Source: Gammaproteobacteria bacterium (GTDB taxonomy: Bacteria > Pseudomonadota > Gammaproteobacteria > Granulosicoccales > Granulosicoccaceae). From it: 13,939 nt of DNA. This document shows, in pieces, positions 8,109 to 13,939 of the stretch (its first letter is position 1; each line of letters opens with the position of its first letter). The stretch covers positions 1-13,939 of the forward strand of contig JAHQVR010000011.1 of NCBI GenBank assembly GCA_019634245.1. Direction: 5' to 3'. The notes beneath the pieces are model-generated. The model did not search any database and was not told the DNA's origin. It saw nothing but the letters and a program-made list of their open reading frames with translations. Made by a program: the position numbers and the translations under genes.

Positions 8109-8122
8109 AGTGGCTCACCACT
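8109..8122 (+). terminator. Small hairpin between permease and binding-protein genes
   Basis: AGTGG and CCACT form a five-bp stem with loop CTCA, followed by ATTTAAAAAA rather than a T-run. It is too weak for an efficient terminator. It could stabilise or process the transcript so that the binding protein is made in excess, or be chance. The 119-base gap around it also holds TTGTAG/TACGAT (8044, 8068), at best a poor promoter. Confidence 0.2.
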
Positions 8123-8151
8123 ATTTAAAAAACTTGTGAGGATAAGAAACC

Positions 8152-9090
8152 ATGAAAAAACAGTTTATTGGCTTCGTCGCTGCTACTGCACTTGCGACAC
8201 TTTCCGCGGTGGCGCATGCGGACGTAGGAATTAAAAAAATCGGTTTGGCCGTACCGAATTTGCAAGCAGATTTTTTTAATCAAATTAAACTTGGTGTTGA
8301 AGGTTATGCAAGTAAGCTCGGTATTGAAGTGATCGTTGCAGACGCAAAGAATGACACGGCAACTCAGGTAAGTCAGGTACAGGATTTCATTACTCAGGGA
8401 ATTGATGCCTTTATTTACATCCCGGCTGGCGCAGCAGCAGCAGCTGTTCCAACACGTTTGGCACGTGCAGAAGGTATTCCCGTTATCAATGTAGATCGTG
8501 AACCCGATGGTGCTCCAGGTGATACGGTAATCTACGGTGAAAACGTGTTGTCTGCTTACCAGGTTTGTGACCATATCATTAAGCTGGCTGGTGGTTCGGG
8601 TAAAATGTTCATCGTGCATGGTCAGAAGGGAACCACGCCAGAAGTTCAACGCTTTGAAGGTTGTAAACGCGCTATTGATGAGAACCCAGGTGTGGAATTG
8701 GTAGCACAACAGTGGAGCCAGATGTGGTCTCCCGACGAAGGGTTCTCCATTGCTCAAAACATGCTTCAGGCACATCCAGACGTAAAAATGATTTTCGGTC
8801 AAGCCGACGGGTTGGCAATGGGTGCGGCTAAAGCAGTTGAAGTCGCTGGTAAGGCAGACGACATTATTGTCGGTGGCTACGATGGTGACGTCGCAGCGCT
8901 TGAGTATCTTGCGGACTGTAAAGGTACGTTTGTAGTAACAGCCACGCAAAGTACCCAGGCAATGGGTGTATTAGCAGTAAATTCGGCAATTGCGGCTGGG
9001 CATGGTGCATCCATACCTGCGCGTCAAATACCTAATGCTGTTTTAACTACCTGTGATAATGCGAAAGAGTTTGTTGAGAAACATCCCTGA
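8152..9090 (+). CDS. Periplasmic sugar-binding protein of ABC transporter, RbsB-like
   Basis: A 312-residue binding protein (Peripla_BP_4-type fold) that should capture the substrate in the periplasm. The signal peptide has MKKQ, a hydrophobic core and probable cleavage after AHA (23). Against E. coli RbsB, by eye, the stacking Phe pair (41-42), the Asp-Arg of VDRE (115-116), Arg167, Asp244 in GGYDGD and Gln266 are kept. The position of RbsB Asn190 is Ala (GQAD instead of AQND, 216-219) and the Asn before the Phe pair is not kept, pointing to a ligand other than ribose. Four cysteines (139, 171, 256, 301) could form disulfides. The start has GAGGA nine bases upstream. Second gene of the transport operon. 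Pentose, branched pentose or polyol ligand is plausible; not determined. Confidence 0.92.
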   Translation: MKKQFIGFVAATALATLSAVAHADVGIKKIGLAVPNLQADFFNQIKLGVEGYASKLGIEVIVADAKNDTATQVSQVQDFITQGIDAFIYIPAGAAAAAVPTRLARAEGIPVINVDREPDGAPGDTVIYGENVLSAYQVCDHIIKLAGGSGKMFIVHGQKGTTPEVQRFEGCKRAIDENPGVELVAQQWSQMWSPDEGFSIAQNMLQAHPDVKMIFGQADGLAMGAAKAVEVAGKADDIIVGGYDGDVAALEYLADCKGTFVVTATQSTQAMGVLAVNSAIAAGHGASIPARQIPNAVLTTCDNAKEFVEKHP

Positions 9091-9112
9091 ATAAATTCAA
9101 TTAGCATTTTTT

Positions 9113-10606
9113 ATGACCGAGGTCAGCACATCACCGATCCTGAAGCTTAGGGACATTAAGAAGTCTTTTGGTCCGACGGAAGTTTTGCACGGTGTCGACA
9201 TGGAAGTCTGTGCTGGCGAGGTCGTTGCGCTTCTCGGTGAAAACGGGGCAGGCAAATCGAGCTTGTCCAACATTATCTCCGGTAGTATTTTTCCAACTCA
9301 CGGTTCGATGAGCTGGCTCGGGAACGAGTACTCACCTGCGAATCCGCGTGAGGCAATTGATGCCGGAATAGGCATGATCCATCAGGAGTTATTATTATTG
9401 CCCGATCTGACCATTGCTGAAAATATTTTTGTGGGTCGCTATCCTATGAGGTTTGGTCGAGTCGATAGAGGCGAAATGTATCGTCGAGCCCAAAGTGGAC
9501 TGGAACGTCTCGGGCTTAACATATCGCCTTGGCAATTAGTTGAAGGTTTATCAACTGCAAATCAGCAACTCATTGAAATAGCGAAAGCCCTCACTCTAGA
9601 TGCGAAACTATTGATATTGGATGAACCCACTGCTGCGTTAGGTGGTGAAGAAACAGCGCTGCTGTTTCGTCAAATTGAACGTTTGAAATCGGAAGGCGTA
9701 GGGATAATCTATATTTCGCATCGATTGGAAGAAATAAAACAAATAGCCGATCGAATTGTTGTGCTCAGGGATGGGGATTTAGTACGAACATTCGATACCG
9801 CAGATTTACCCGTGCGGACCATCGTCGAGAGTATGGTTGGCCGTTCACTAGAGCAGATGTTTCCGCCTTTGCCCACTCCTGAAGATCGAACAGTTCTGGA
9901 AGTGTCTGGATTGACCTCGGCACAGGGCCGATTCAATGATATTAACTTTCACGTAAAAGCGGGTGAAATATTTGGTGTTTCGGGTCTTGTAGGGGCCGGA
10001 CGGACTGAGTTGTTGCGAGCTATTGCAGGCGTAGACAAGATAAAATCCGGTTCGGTCAAGCTTGACGGTGAAGACATTACCCCCAAAACCCCATCCCAAG
10101 CTATAAAGAACGGCATGGTTTTAGTGCCGGAAGACAGAAAACAGCAGGGGCTAATACTGATACATAGCCTTCAGGAAAATTTCTGTTATTCGAATTTTGA
10201 GAAAGTCACTAGCGGTGGATGGATTAGACGCAAGCGCTTAAAAGAATTTTCAGACAGCGTTATTGAACGGTTTGGGGTTAAGGGATTAAGCAGCCAGAAA
10301 GCTGAGGAAATGTCAGGAGGTAACCAGCAAAAGATAGTGCTGTCAAAGTGGCTCGCCAGAAATCCACGTGTTGTACTTTTAGACGAACCCACAAGAGGTA
10401 TTGATGTTGGCGCGCGTTCCGCTATCTACGAGTTAATTCATGGGTTGGCAAAAAATGGAGTGGCGGTGGTTATTGTCAGCTCCGATCTTGAAGAAGTGCT
10501 CGGTGTATCAAACCGCATACTGGTTATGGCAGCAGGACGCCAAACTGGAATTCTCAATCACAGCGAAGCCACTGAGGTATCTGTGATGGAGCTTGCCACT
10601 GCATAG
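9113..10606 (+). CDS. Sugar ABC transporter ATP-binding protein, RbsA-like (two ATPase domains)
   Basis: A 497-residue fused double ATPase that powers import. The first domain has Walker A GENGAGKS (42-49), signature LSTANQQ (146-152), Walker B LLILDEP (166-172) and H-loop SHR (202-204). The second has the degenerate GLVGAGRTE (291-299, Arg for the Walker Lys), signature SGGNQQK (401-407) and LLDEPTRGID (422-431), with Ser-Asp replacing the H-loop. This pattern of one active and one degenerate site is normal for RbsA-type proteins. The ATG has no visible Shine-Dalgarno (AATTAGCATTTTTT precedes it) and an in-frame TAA lies 21 bases upstream, so initiation is probably weak or depends on the preceding gene. 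It follows the binding-protein gene by 22 bases. Confidence 0.94.
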   Translation: MTEVSTSPILKLRDIKKSFGPTEVLHGVDMEVCAGEVVALLGENGAGKSSLSNIISGSIFPTHGSMSWLGNEYSPANPREAIDAGIGMIHQELLLLPDLTIAENIFVGRYPMRFGRVDRGEMYRRAQSGLERLGLNISPWQLVEGLSTANQQLIEIAKALTLDAKLLILDEPTAALGGEETALLFRQIERLKSEGVGIIYISHRLEEIKQIADRIVVLRDGDLVRTFDTADLPVRTIVESMVGRSLEQMFPPLPTPEDRTVLEVSGLTSAQGRFNDINFHVKAGEIFGVSGLVGAGRTELLRAIAGVDKIKSGSVKLDGEDITPKTPSQAIKNGMVLVPEDRKQQGLILIHSLQENFCYSNFEKVTSGGWIRRKRLKEFSDSVIERFGVKGLSSQKAEEMSGGNQQKIVLSKWLARNPRVVLLDEPTRGIDVGARSAIYELIHGLAKNGVAVVIVSSDLEEVLGVSNRILVMAAGRQTGILNHSEATEVSVMELATA

Positions 10607-10626
10607 GCTCGATTATAGGAGAACAC

Positions 10627-11412
10627 ATGCAAAGATTTAAAGACAAAACGGTAGTGATTACGGGTGGAAACCGAGGCATCGGTTTTGCGATAGCAGTGCG
10701 TTTTGCCGACGAAGGTGCAAACCTTGTACTGGCTTCCGTTGAAGATCATGTTGAACAGGCCGCGCAAGATCTTCGTAACCAGGGTCACAACGCTGTTGGG
10801 GTTCTTTGTGATGTCAGAGATATTGCTTCGGTTAAAAAGCTTTACGATACTGCTGAATCTGAGTTCGGGTTCGTTGATATCTCATTTCAGAATGCAGGAA
10901 TAATCACAATAGCAAAAGTAGAAGACTTAACTGAAAAAGAATGGGATGACACCATGGAAGTGAATACGAAAGGTGTATTCCTATGTTGTCAGGAGGCCAT
11001 TGGCCGTATGAGAAAATCCGGCAAGGGAGGAAGGTTGATTAATACGGCATCTGGTCAAGCTCGCGACGGATTTATTTTCACCCCTCACTATGCTGCATCA
11101 AAATTCGGAGTAATGGGACTTACGCAAAGCTTGGCAAAAGAGGTTGCGCTGGAAAATATTACTGTTAACGCAATTTGTCCGGGCATAATCAAGTCCGATA
11201 TGTGGGATTACAATGATCGAGTTTGGGGCAAGATGCTTGGTAACTATGGACCGGGTGAGCTCATGCAAGATTGGGTTGATAATAATATACCGATGAAACG
11301 CGCTGGGGAGGGCAGTGACGTCGCTGGCCTCGTGACATTTCTGGCAAGCAAAGATGCGGAATACATCACCGGACAAACTATCAATGTAGATGGCGGTCTC
11401 ATAATGTCGTAA
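10627..11412 (+). CDS. Short-chain dehydrogenase/reductase, polyol dehydrogenase type (first of two)
   Basis: A 261-residue classical SDR. Cofactor loop TGGNRGIG (12-19), NAG (89-91) and the catalytic set Asn113, Ser142, Tyr155 and Lys159 (YAASK) are all present, so it should be active. The substrate loop is long, with DMWDYNDRVWGKM (191-203) followed by PGELMQDWV (209-217), as in sorbitol and 2,3-butanediol dehydrogenases. The end of beta-2 reads LVLASVED without the usual NAD-selecting Asp, so the cofactor is uncertain. A good AGGAG (10617-10621) precedes the ATG, which lies 20 bases after the ATPase gene. In context it probably oxidises the imported polyol, or a sugar, to the ketose used by the FGGY kinase (inference). 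Confidence 0.88.
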   Translation: MQRFKDKTVVITGGNRGIGFAIAVRFADEGANLVLASVEDHVEQAAQDLRNQGHNAVGVLCDVRDIASVKKLYDTAESEFGFVDISFQNAGIITIAKVEDLTEKEWDDTMEVNTKGVFLCCQEAIGRMRKSGKGGRLINTASGQARDGFIFTPHYAASKFGVMGLTQSLAKEVALENITVNAICPGIIKSDMWDYNDRVWGKMLGNYGPGELMQDWVDNNIPMKRAGEGSDVAGLVTFLASKDAEYITGQTINVDGGLIMS

Positions 11413-11459
11413 GCACGTTTCAATTGTACTCGGATCAATTTTACAAAGAGTGGATAGGC

Positions 11460-12248
11460 ATGAATGAAACAACACTTGATGCACCTGGATTGTTTGATCT
11501 TGGCGGACAAGTAGCGTTGGTAACTGGCGCGGGCAGTGGCATAGGACAACGTATTGCATTGGGCTTTGCACAATGTGGTGCGCGCGTTTCTTGTCTTGAT
11601 CGAAGATCAGATTCTGGCCTTTCAGATACGGTTGAGATGATAGAAAATGCCGGTGGTAAAGCACTATCAATAAATGTCGATGTCACCGATCGTTCTGCAA
11701 TTGATGAAGACGTTGTAGAAACCGAGAAGGTACTGGGCCCACTGAGTATCTCGCTAAATGCAGCAGGCATTGCCAATGCAAATTCTTCAATGGAAATGGA
11801 TGAAGAGCAATACCAAACCTTAATGGATATTAATATGAAAGGCGTATTCTTTTCTTGTCAAGCTGAAGCCAAAGCGATGGTTAAACATGGCAAAGGATCA
11901 ATTATTAATATTGCCTCAATGTCCGGAATTATCGTTAATAAAGGTCTGGAACAAGTTCACTACAATGCATCGAAAGCAGGCGTTATCCATATGTCTAAAT
12001 CCATGGCAATGGAATGGGTAGATAGCGGTATTCGAGTGAATTCCATAAGCCCCGGATATACGGCTACACCGATGAATACTCGGCCCGAGATGATTCATCA
12101 AACTAAAGAGTTTGAGAACCAAACACCGATGCAACGAATGGCGTCTGTTGATGAAATGGTGGGGCCGGCTGTGTTTCTGGCATCGGATGCGTCATCTTAT
12201 TGTACGGGTGTAGATTTGCTAGTAGATGGCGGCTTTTGCTGCTGGTAG
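11460..12248 (+). CDS. Short-chain dehydrogenase/reductase, galactitol/threitol dehydrogenase-like (second of two)
   Basis: A 262-residue classical SDR. It shows TGAGSGIG (22-29), Asp47 at the end of beta-2 (CLDRR), which favours NAD(H), NAAG (100-103), and catalytic Asn125, Ser155, Tyr168 and Lys172 (YNASK). SMSGIIVN (153-160), SPGYTATPM (197-205) and the C-terminal DGGFCCW resemble Rhodobacter galactitol dehydrogenase and related D-threitol-type polyol dehydrogenases as I remember them. I chose ATG at 11460 over a TTG at 11424 because the TTG extension (12 residues) is not family-like and ATG has AAAGAG nine bases upstream. It follows the first SDR by 47 bases and is not its close duplicate, so the two probably act on different carbons or substrates of one pathway. 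No convincing terminator follows. Confidence 0.88.
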   Translation: MNETTLDAPGLFDLGGQVALVTGAGSGIGQRIALGFAQCGARVSCLDRRSDSGLSDTVEMIENAGGKALSINVDVTDRSAIDEDVVETEKVLGPLSISLNAAGIANANSSMEMDEEQYQTLMDINMKGVFFSCQAEAKAMVKHGKGSIINIASMSGIIVNKGLEQVHYNASKAGVIHMSKSMAMEWVDSGIRVNSISPGYTATPMNTRPEMIHQTKEFENQTPMQRMASVDEMVGPAVFLASDASSYCTGVDLLVDGGFCCW

Positions 12249-12448
12249 CCCATTGGCGATCGCACCTGCCCAACGCTGTATTCACCATTACAGATTAACC
12301 AGTGAGGTCGTTTCCATTTGACCTATCATCCGCTCTGCGTAGTGTAGCGGGGTAGTGGGCAAGCAGTCGTGAGCCAGCTCGATCAGCATGCAAGGTTATG
12401 AGGTATATTTAAATGTACTGATACTGCGACCCTATTCAGCGATTTCTG

Positions 12449-13132
12449 ATGTCAGATAAATTTGAATTAACCAGAGAAGCTTTACTCAATGGCGATGTAG
12501 AACGCCTGATAACTGAAAAGCACAGCGGTCTGGAGCGAATGCCTGATGAGCAGCGCGCAGAACTTATAGACCTTACAGTAAGTGCTCTTGGCCGTTCTGA
12601 CTTGTGGGTATTTGGCTATGGATCCTTAATCTGGAATCCGGCAATACACTACGTGGAGCAACGTCGCTGCAGTATTACGGGTTATGAAAAAAAGTTTTGC
12701 TTCTGGACCACATTGAGTCGGGGCAGTGTTGAATGCCCAGGGCTTATGATGGGTTTGATGAGTGGGGGTAGATGCAATGGCGTGGCGTTCCGGATTGATG
12801 CTAATAATGTCACCACAGAACTGGATATTTTATTTCGCCGAGAAATGTCTCATTACATCTATAAGCCAACATGGGTTGAGGCGCGTTGTGTCGAAACTGA
12901 TACAGCCTTTAAAGCTCTGACTTTCGTTGTCGATAAAACCAATCACCGCTTTGTCGACAATCTTACGCTTGCAGAAACTGTGCGCATCATCGCCACCGCA
13001 GAAGGGCCACTGGGACGAAATTGCGATTATTTATTTCAACTATCTGAAAAGATGGATGAATTGGGATTTGATGAACCGGAGCTTGAAGCTTTGGCTCAGG
13101 GTGTTAGGGAGTACCAAGCGGGAGGGTGCTAA
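12449..13132 (+). CDS. chaC: Glutathione-specific gamma-glutamylcyclotransferase (ChaC)
   Basis: A 227-residue cytoplasmic enzyme predicted to split glutathione into 5-oxoproline and Cys-Gly. The substrate-binding loop is VFGYGSLIWNP (54-64). RGSVECPG (91-98) and catalytic Glu132 in RREMSHYIYKPTW are conserved, and the C-terminal stretch AEGPLGRNCDYLF (184-196) is typical. Length and domain order match E. coli ChaC, including the N-terminal helical extension. No good ribosome binding site precedes the ATG. The 200-base gap before it (12249-12448) holds a TATATT at 12404-12409 that may be a -10, but no matching -35 and no other recognisable feature. There is no evident link to the sugar locus, so it is probably an independent housekeeping gene. 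Confidence 0.93.
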   Translation: MSDKFELTREALLNGDVERLITEKHSGLERMPDEQRAELIDLTVSALGRSDLWVFGYGSLIWNPAIHYVEQRRCSITGYEKKFCFWTTLSRGSVECPGLMMGLMSGGRCNGVAFRIDANNVTTELDILFRREMSHYIYKPTWVEARCVETDTAFKALTFVVDKTNHRFVDNLTLAETVRIIATAEGPLGRNCDYLFQLSEKMDELGFDEPELEALAQGVREYQAGGC

Positions 13133-13155
13133 GCCCTGTCAAGGCTACTTTATAG

Positions 13156-13177
13156 TGCCGCCGTGATTAGCGCGGCA
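13156..13177 (+). terminator. GC-rich hairpin between chaC and the LysR remnant
   Basis: TGCCGC (13156-13161) and GCGGCA (13172-13177) form a perfect six-bp stem with a ten-base loop just after chaC. Neither strand has a T-run after it, so it is at best a weak or factor-assisted terminator for the converging units. Confidence 0.3.
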
Positions 13178-13205
13178 GGCAAGCAAAATCAATGACCTTA
13201 CCCTT

Positions 13206-13610
13206 TCAAATTTGGTGTTTGTGTTTTTCCGCGTTCCCCAACAAGAGTTCGATGGCGCGATCCTCAATAATTGATCTTGTGCTTCGAGGTGGTATGAGAA
13301 TACCGTAAGTCAAAGGCACCTGAGGAGCCAATTCGAGCGCGATCAATTCATTTTTTGTAAACGATGATGCTGTCAGTGAGTTGACAATTCCAACACCCAT
13401 GCCAGCGGCAGCAAGGTGGCAACACACGTCTACCGAACTTGCTTCAAATTGCGTTATTTGTATCAGTTCATCTTCACCCAGGGCCTGCGAGAGATGCGAT
13501 CGTGCAACTACCGCAACCGCCGTTGTGGTCACAAGAGGAAGTTCATCGAGTCGTTCGCTGGAGGTAGGAAGCAAGGCTATGCCTATATCTGCCGACAGGC
13601 TAGTTGACAA
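13206..13610 (-). pseudogene. LysR-type regulator remnant (C-terminal effector domain only)
   Basis: An open frame of 134 codons that matches only the latter half of a LysR-type effector domain. ADIGIALLP (7-15) is the end of the first half-domain, followed by LPLVTTTAVAVVARSHL (24-40), LAAAGMGVGIVNSLTA (66-81) and PLTYGILIPPR (99-109). Complete family members have about 300 residues with an N-terminal helix-turn-helix; none is present. About 17 residues separate the HL of ARSHL from FEASS, where I would expect roughly 45-50, suggesting an internal deletion as well. The frame is closed upstream by TAA (13611-13613) directly before a TTG that has no ribosome binding site. I read this as a decayed gene. 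A short functional protein is possible but unlikely. Confidence 0.65.
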
Positions 13611-13613
13611 TTA
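13600..13613. repeat. Near-identical 14-bp repeat copy 1 (imperfect T-N11-A dyad)
   Basis: CTAGTTGACAATTA here and CTAACTGACAATTA at 13782-13795 agree at 12 of 14 positions, 182 bases apart in the same orientation. Each has near-dyad symmetry around the central A, with T-N11-A geometry as in LysR-type boxes. They flank the stop-riddled segment between the two regulator remnants. Confidence 0.3.
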
Positions 13614-13751
13614 GTCGAGTAGGTCGCCAAGACATAAAAAACCTTCGATATTAATTTTTAATCCATCGCTTTTGTCCGTCTATTGAATTGTTACGTGGAA
13701 TTTCGGTAATTCGCTTATCTCTGTTCTGTAGCACGTATTCGTTATTCGAAG
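13614..13751 (-). pseudogene. Upstream part of the LysR remnant, interrupted by stops
   Basis: Reading the same frame upstream through the TAA gives residues that fit the preceding LysR effector sequence: GDLLD directly before the stop, then LKINIEGF further up, and after a TAG (13680-13682) LRITNT with ELPKF. The family pattern is LRIG...LP..F...V.L.I...LLD.L...ADIGI, and the spacing is nearly right. The match is weak and made by eye, but together with the two in-frame stops it supports a nonsense-decayed gene rather than an intergenic region. Confidence 0.35.
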
Positions 13752-13781
13752 TTAGAGTCTAATTCCGTCTAGGGATTTGCA

Positions 13782-13795
13782 CTAACTGACAATTA
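13782..13795. repeat. Near-identical 14-bp repeat copy 2 (imperfect T-N11-A dyad)
   Basis: This is the second copy of the repeat at 13600-13613 and overlaps the TAG that closes the GlxA-like fragment. It may be a recombination scar, a relic LysR-type binding site, or chance. Confidence 0.3.
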
Positions 13796-13928
13796 ATGGG
13801 GTGAAATCTGCTGCTACGAAATAAGTATCGTATTTATAGCTGTTTGAACGTGCGATTTTGATTAGCCCTAAATGGATGCTTTCGGTGAAACCGTCAAACA
13901 AAACTACAGTTTGTAAACCATCGGGCAC
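13782..13928 (-). pseudogene. Possible GlxA/AraC-type (DJ-1/PfpI-like) regulator N-terminal fragment
   Basis: A 48-codon stretch from GTG (13928) to TAG (13782-13784) contains TVVLFDGFTESIHL, KIARSN and YFVAAD. This is the arrangement that opens GlxA-type regulators (VLLFDGF, then a leucine/arginine-rich helix with AN, then Y...VSADG). The rest of the protein is absent: after TAG the same frame runs into the LysR-like remnant through more stops. In-frame TGA at 13935-13937 limits it upstream. I regard it as a truncated remnant. It is short and recognised by eye, so a chance likeness cannot be excluded. No other gene is visible in 13611-13939. Confidence 0.35.
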
Positions 13929-13939
13929 TAAGCGTCATG

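Noticed and set aside
8125..8949. Long antisense open frame opposite the binding-protein gene
   Set aside because: It is Cys-rich with no recognisable domain, lies wholly opposite a clear gene and has no ribosome binding site; it is a by-product of that gene's codon use.
11098..11670. Minus-strand open frame spanning the junction of the two SDR genes
   Set aside because: The composition is not protein-like and both SDR reading frames are intact beneath it.
12257..12264. GCGATCGC palindrome after the second SDR
   Set aside because: A single eight-base restriction-type palindrome with no T-run and no second copy noticed; not enough to call a terminator or operator.
1..13939. CRISPR array, tRNA/rRNA, transposase or phage genes
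   Set aside because: I saw no regularly spaced repeats, tRNA-like cloverleaf, IS ends or mobile-element protein motifs.

Overview
The window looks like chromosomal DNA from a Gram-negative, probably marine gammaproteobacterium. This is inferred from a lipoprotein signal peptide with Ser at +2, periplasmic transport through a binding protein, Shine-Dalgarno sites of the GAGGAG type and a moderate base composition. It cannot be tied to a genus from sequence reading alone.

Layout. (1) 1-373 is non-coding and holds two related perfect dyads, both CTCAA-N4/5-TTGAG. (2) 374-2299 (+) encodes an outer-membrane-type lipoprotein with an FN3-like domain and a seven-bladed FG-GAP (integrin-like) beta-propeller. 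(3) 2568-6870 (-) is a four-gene operon, read right to left: transketolase N-terminal subunit, transketolase C-terminal subunit, FGGY-family sugar kinase and a SorC/DeoR-type sugar-responsive regulator. (4) 6871-7060 is a divergent control region with overlapping candidate promoters and a perfect 12-bp palindrome. (5) 7061-12248 (+) is a second operon: RbsC-like permease, RbsB-like binding protein, RbsA-like double ATPase and two different short-chain dehydrogenases (SDRs). (6) 12449-13132 (+) is chaC, a glutathione-degrading gamma-glutamylcyclotransferase. (7) 13206-13939 (-) is decaying DNA: a LysR-type effector-domain remnant with in-frame stops and, further upstream in the same frame, a short piece resembling the N-terminus of a GlxA-type (DJ-1/PfpI-AraC) regulator.

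How the genes work together. Regions 3-5 form one divergent catabolic locus. A sugar or polyol would be bound by the periplasmic protein and imported by the ABC transporter. One or both SDRs would oxidise it to a ketose, the FGGY kinase would phosphorylate that, and the dedicated split transketolase would cleave the ketose phosphate. The SorC protein would sense a phosphorylated intermediate and control both arms from the shared intergenic region. The kinase is glycerol-kinase-like, but Leu replaces the tyrosine that contacts glycerol in E. coli GlpK. FGGY kinase plus split transketolase plus RbsABC-type transport recalls the D-apiose transketolase route (AplK, AptA/AptB). No apiose isomerase lies in the window, however, and two polyol-type SDRs stand in its place. 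The best working idea is therefore an undescribed polyol (perhaps branched) to ketose to ketose-phosphate to transketolase route; the substrate is not established.
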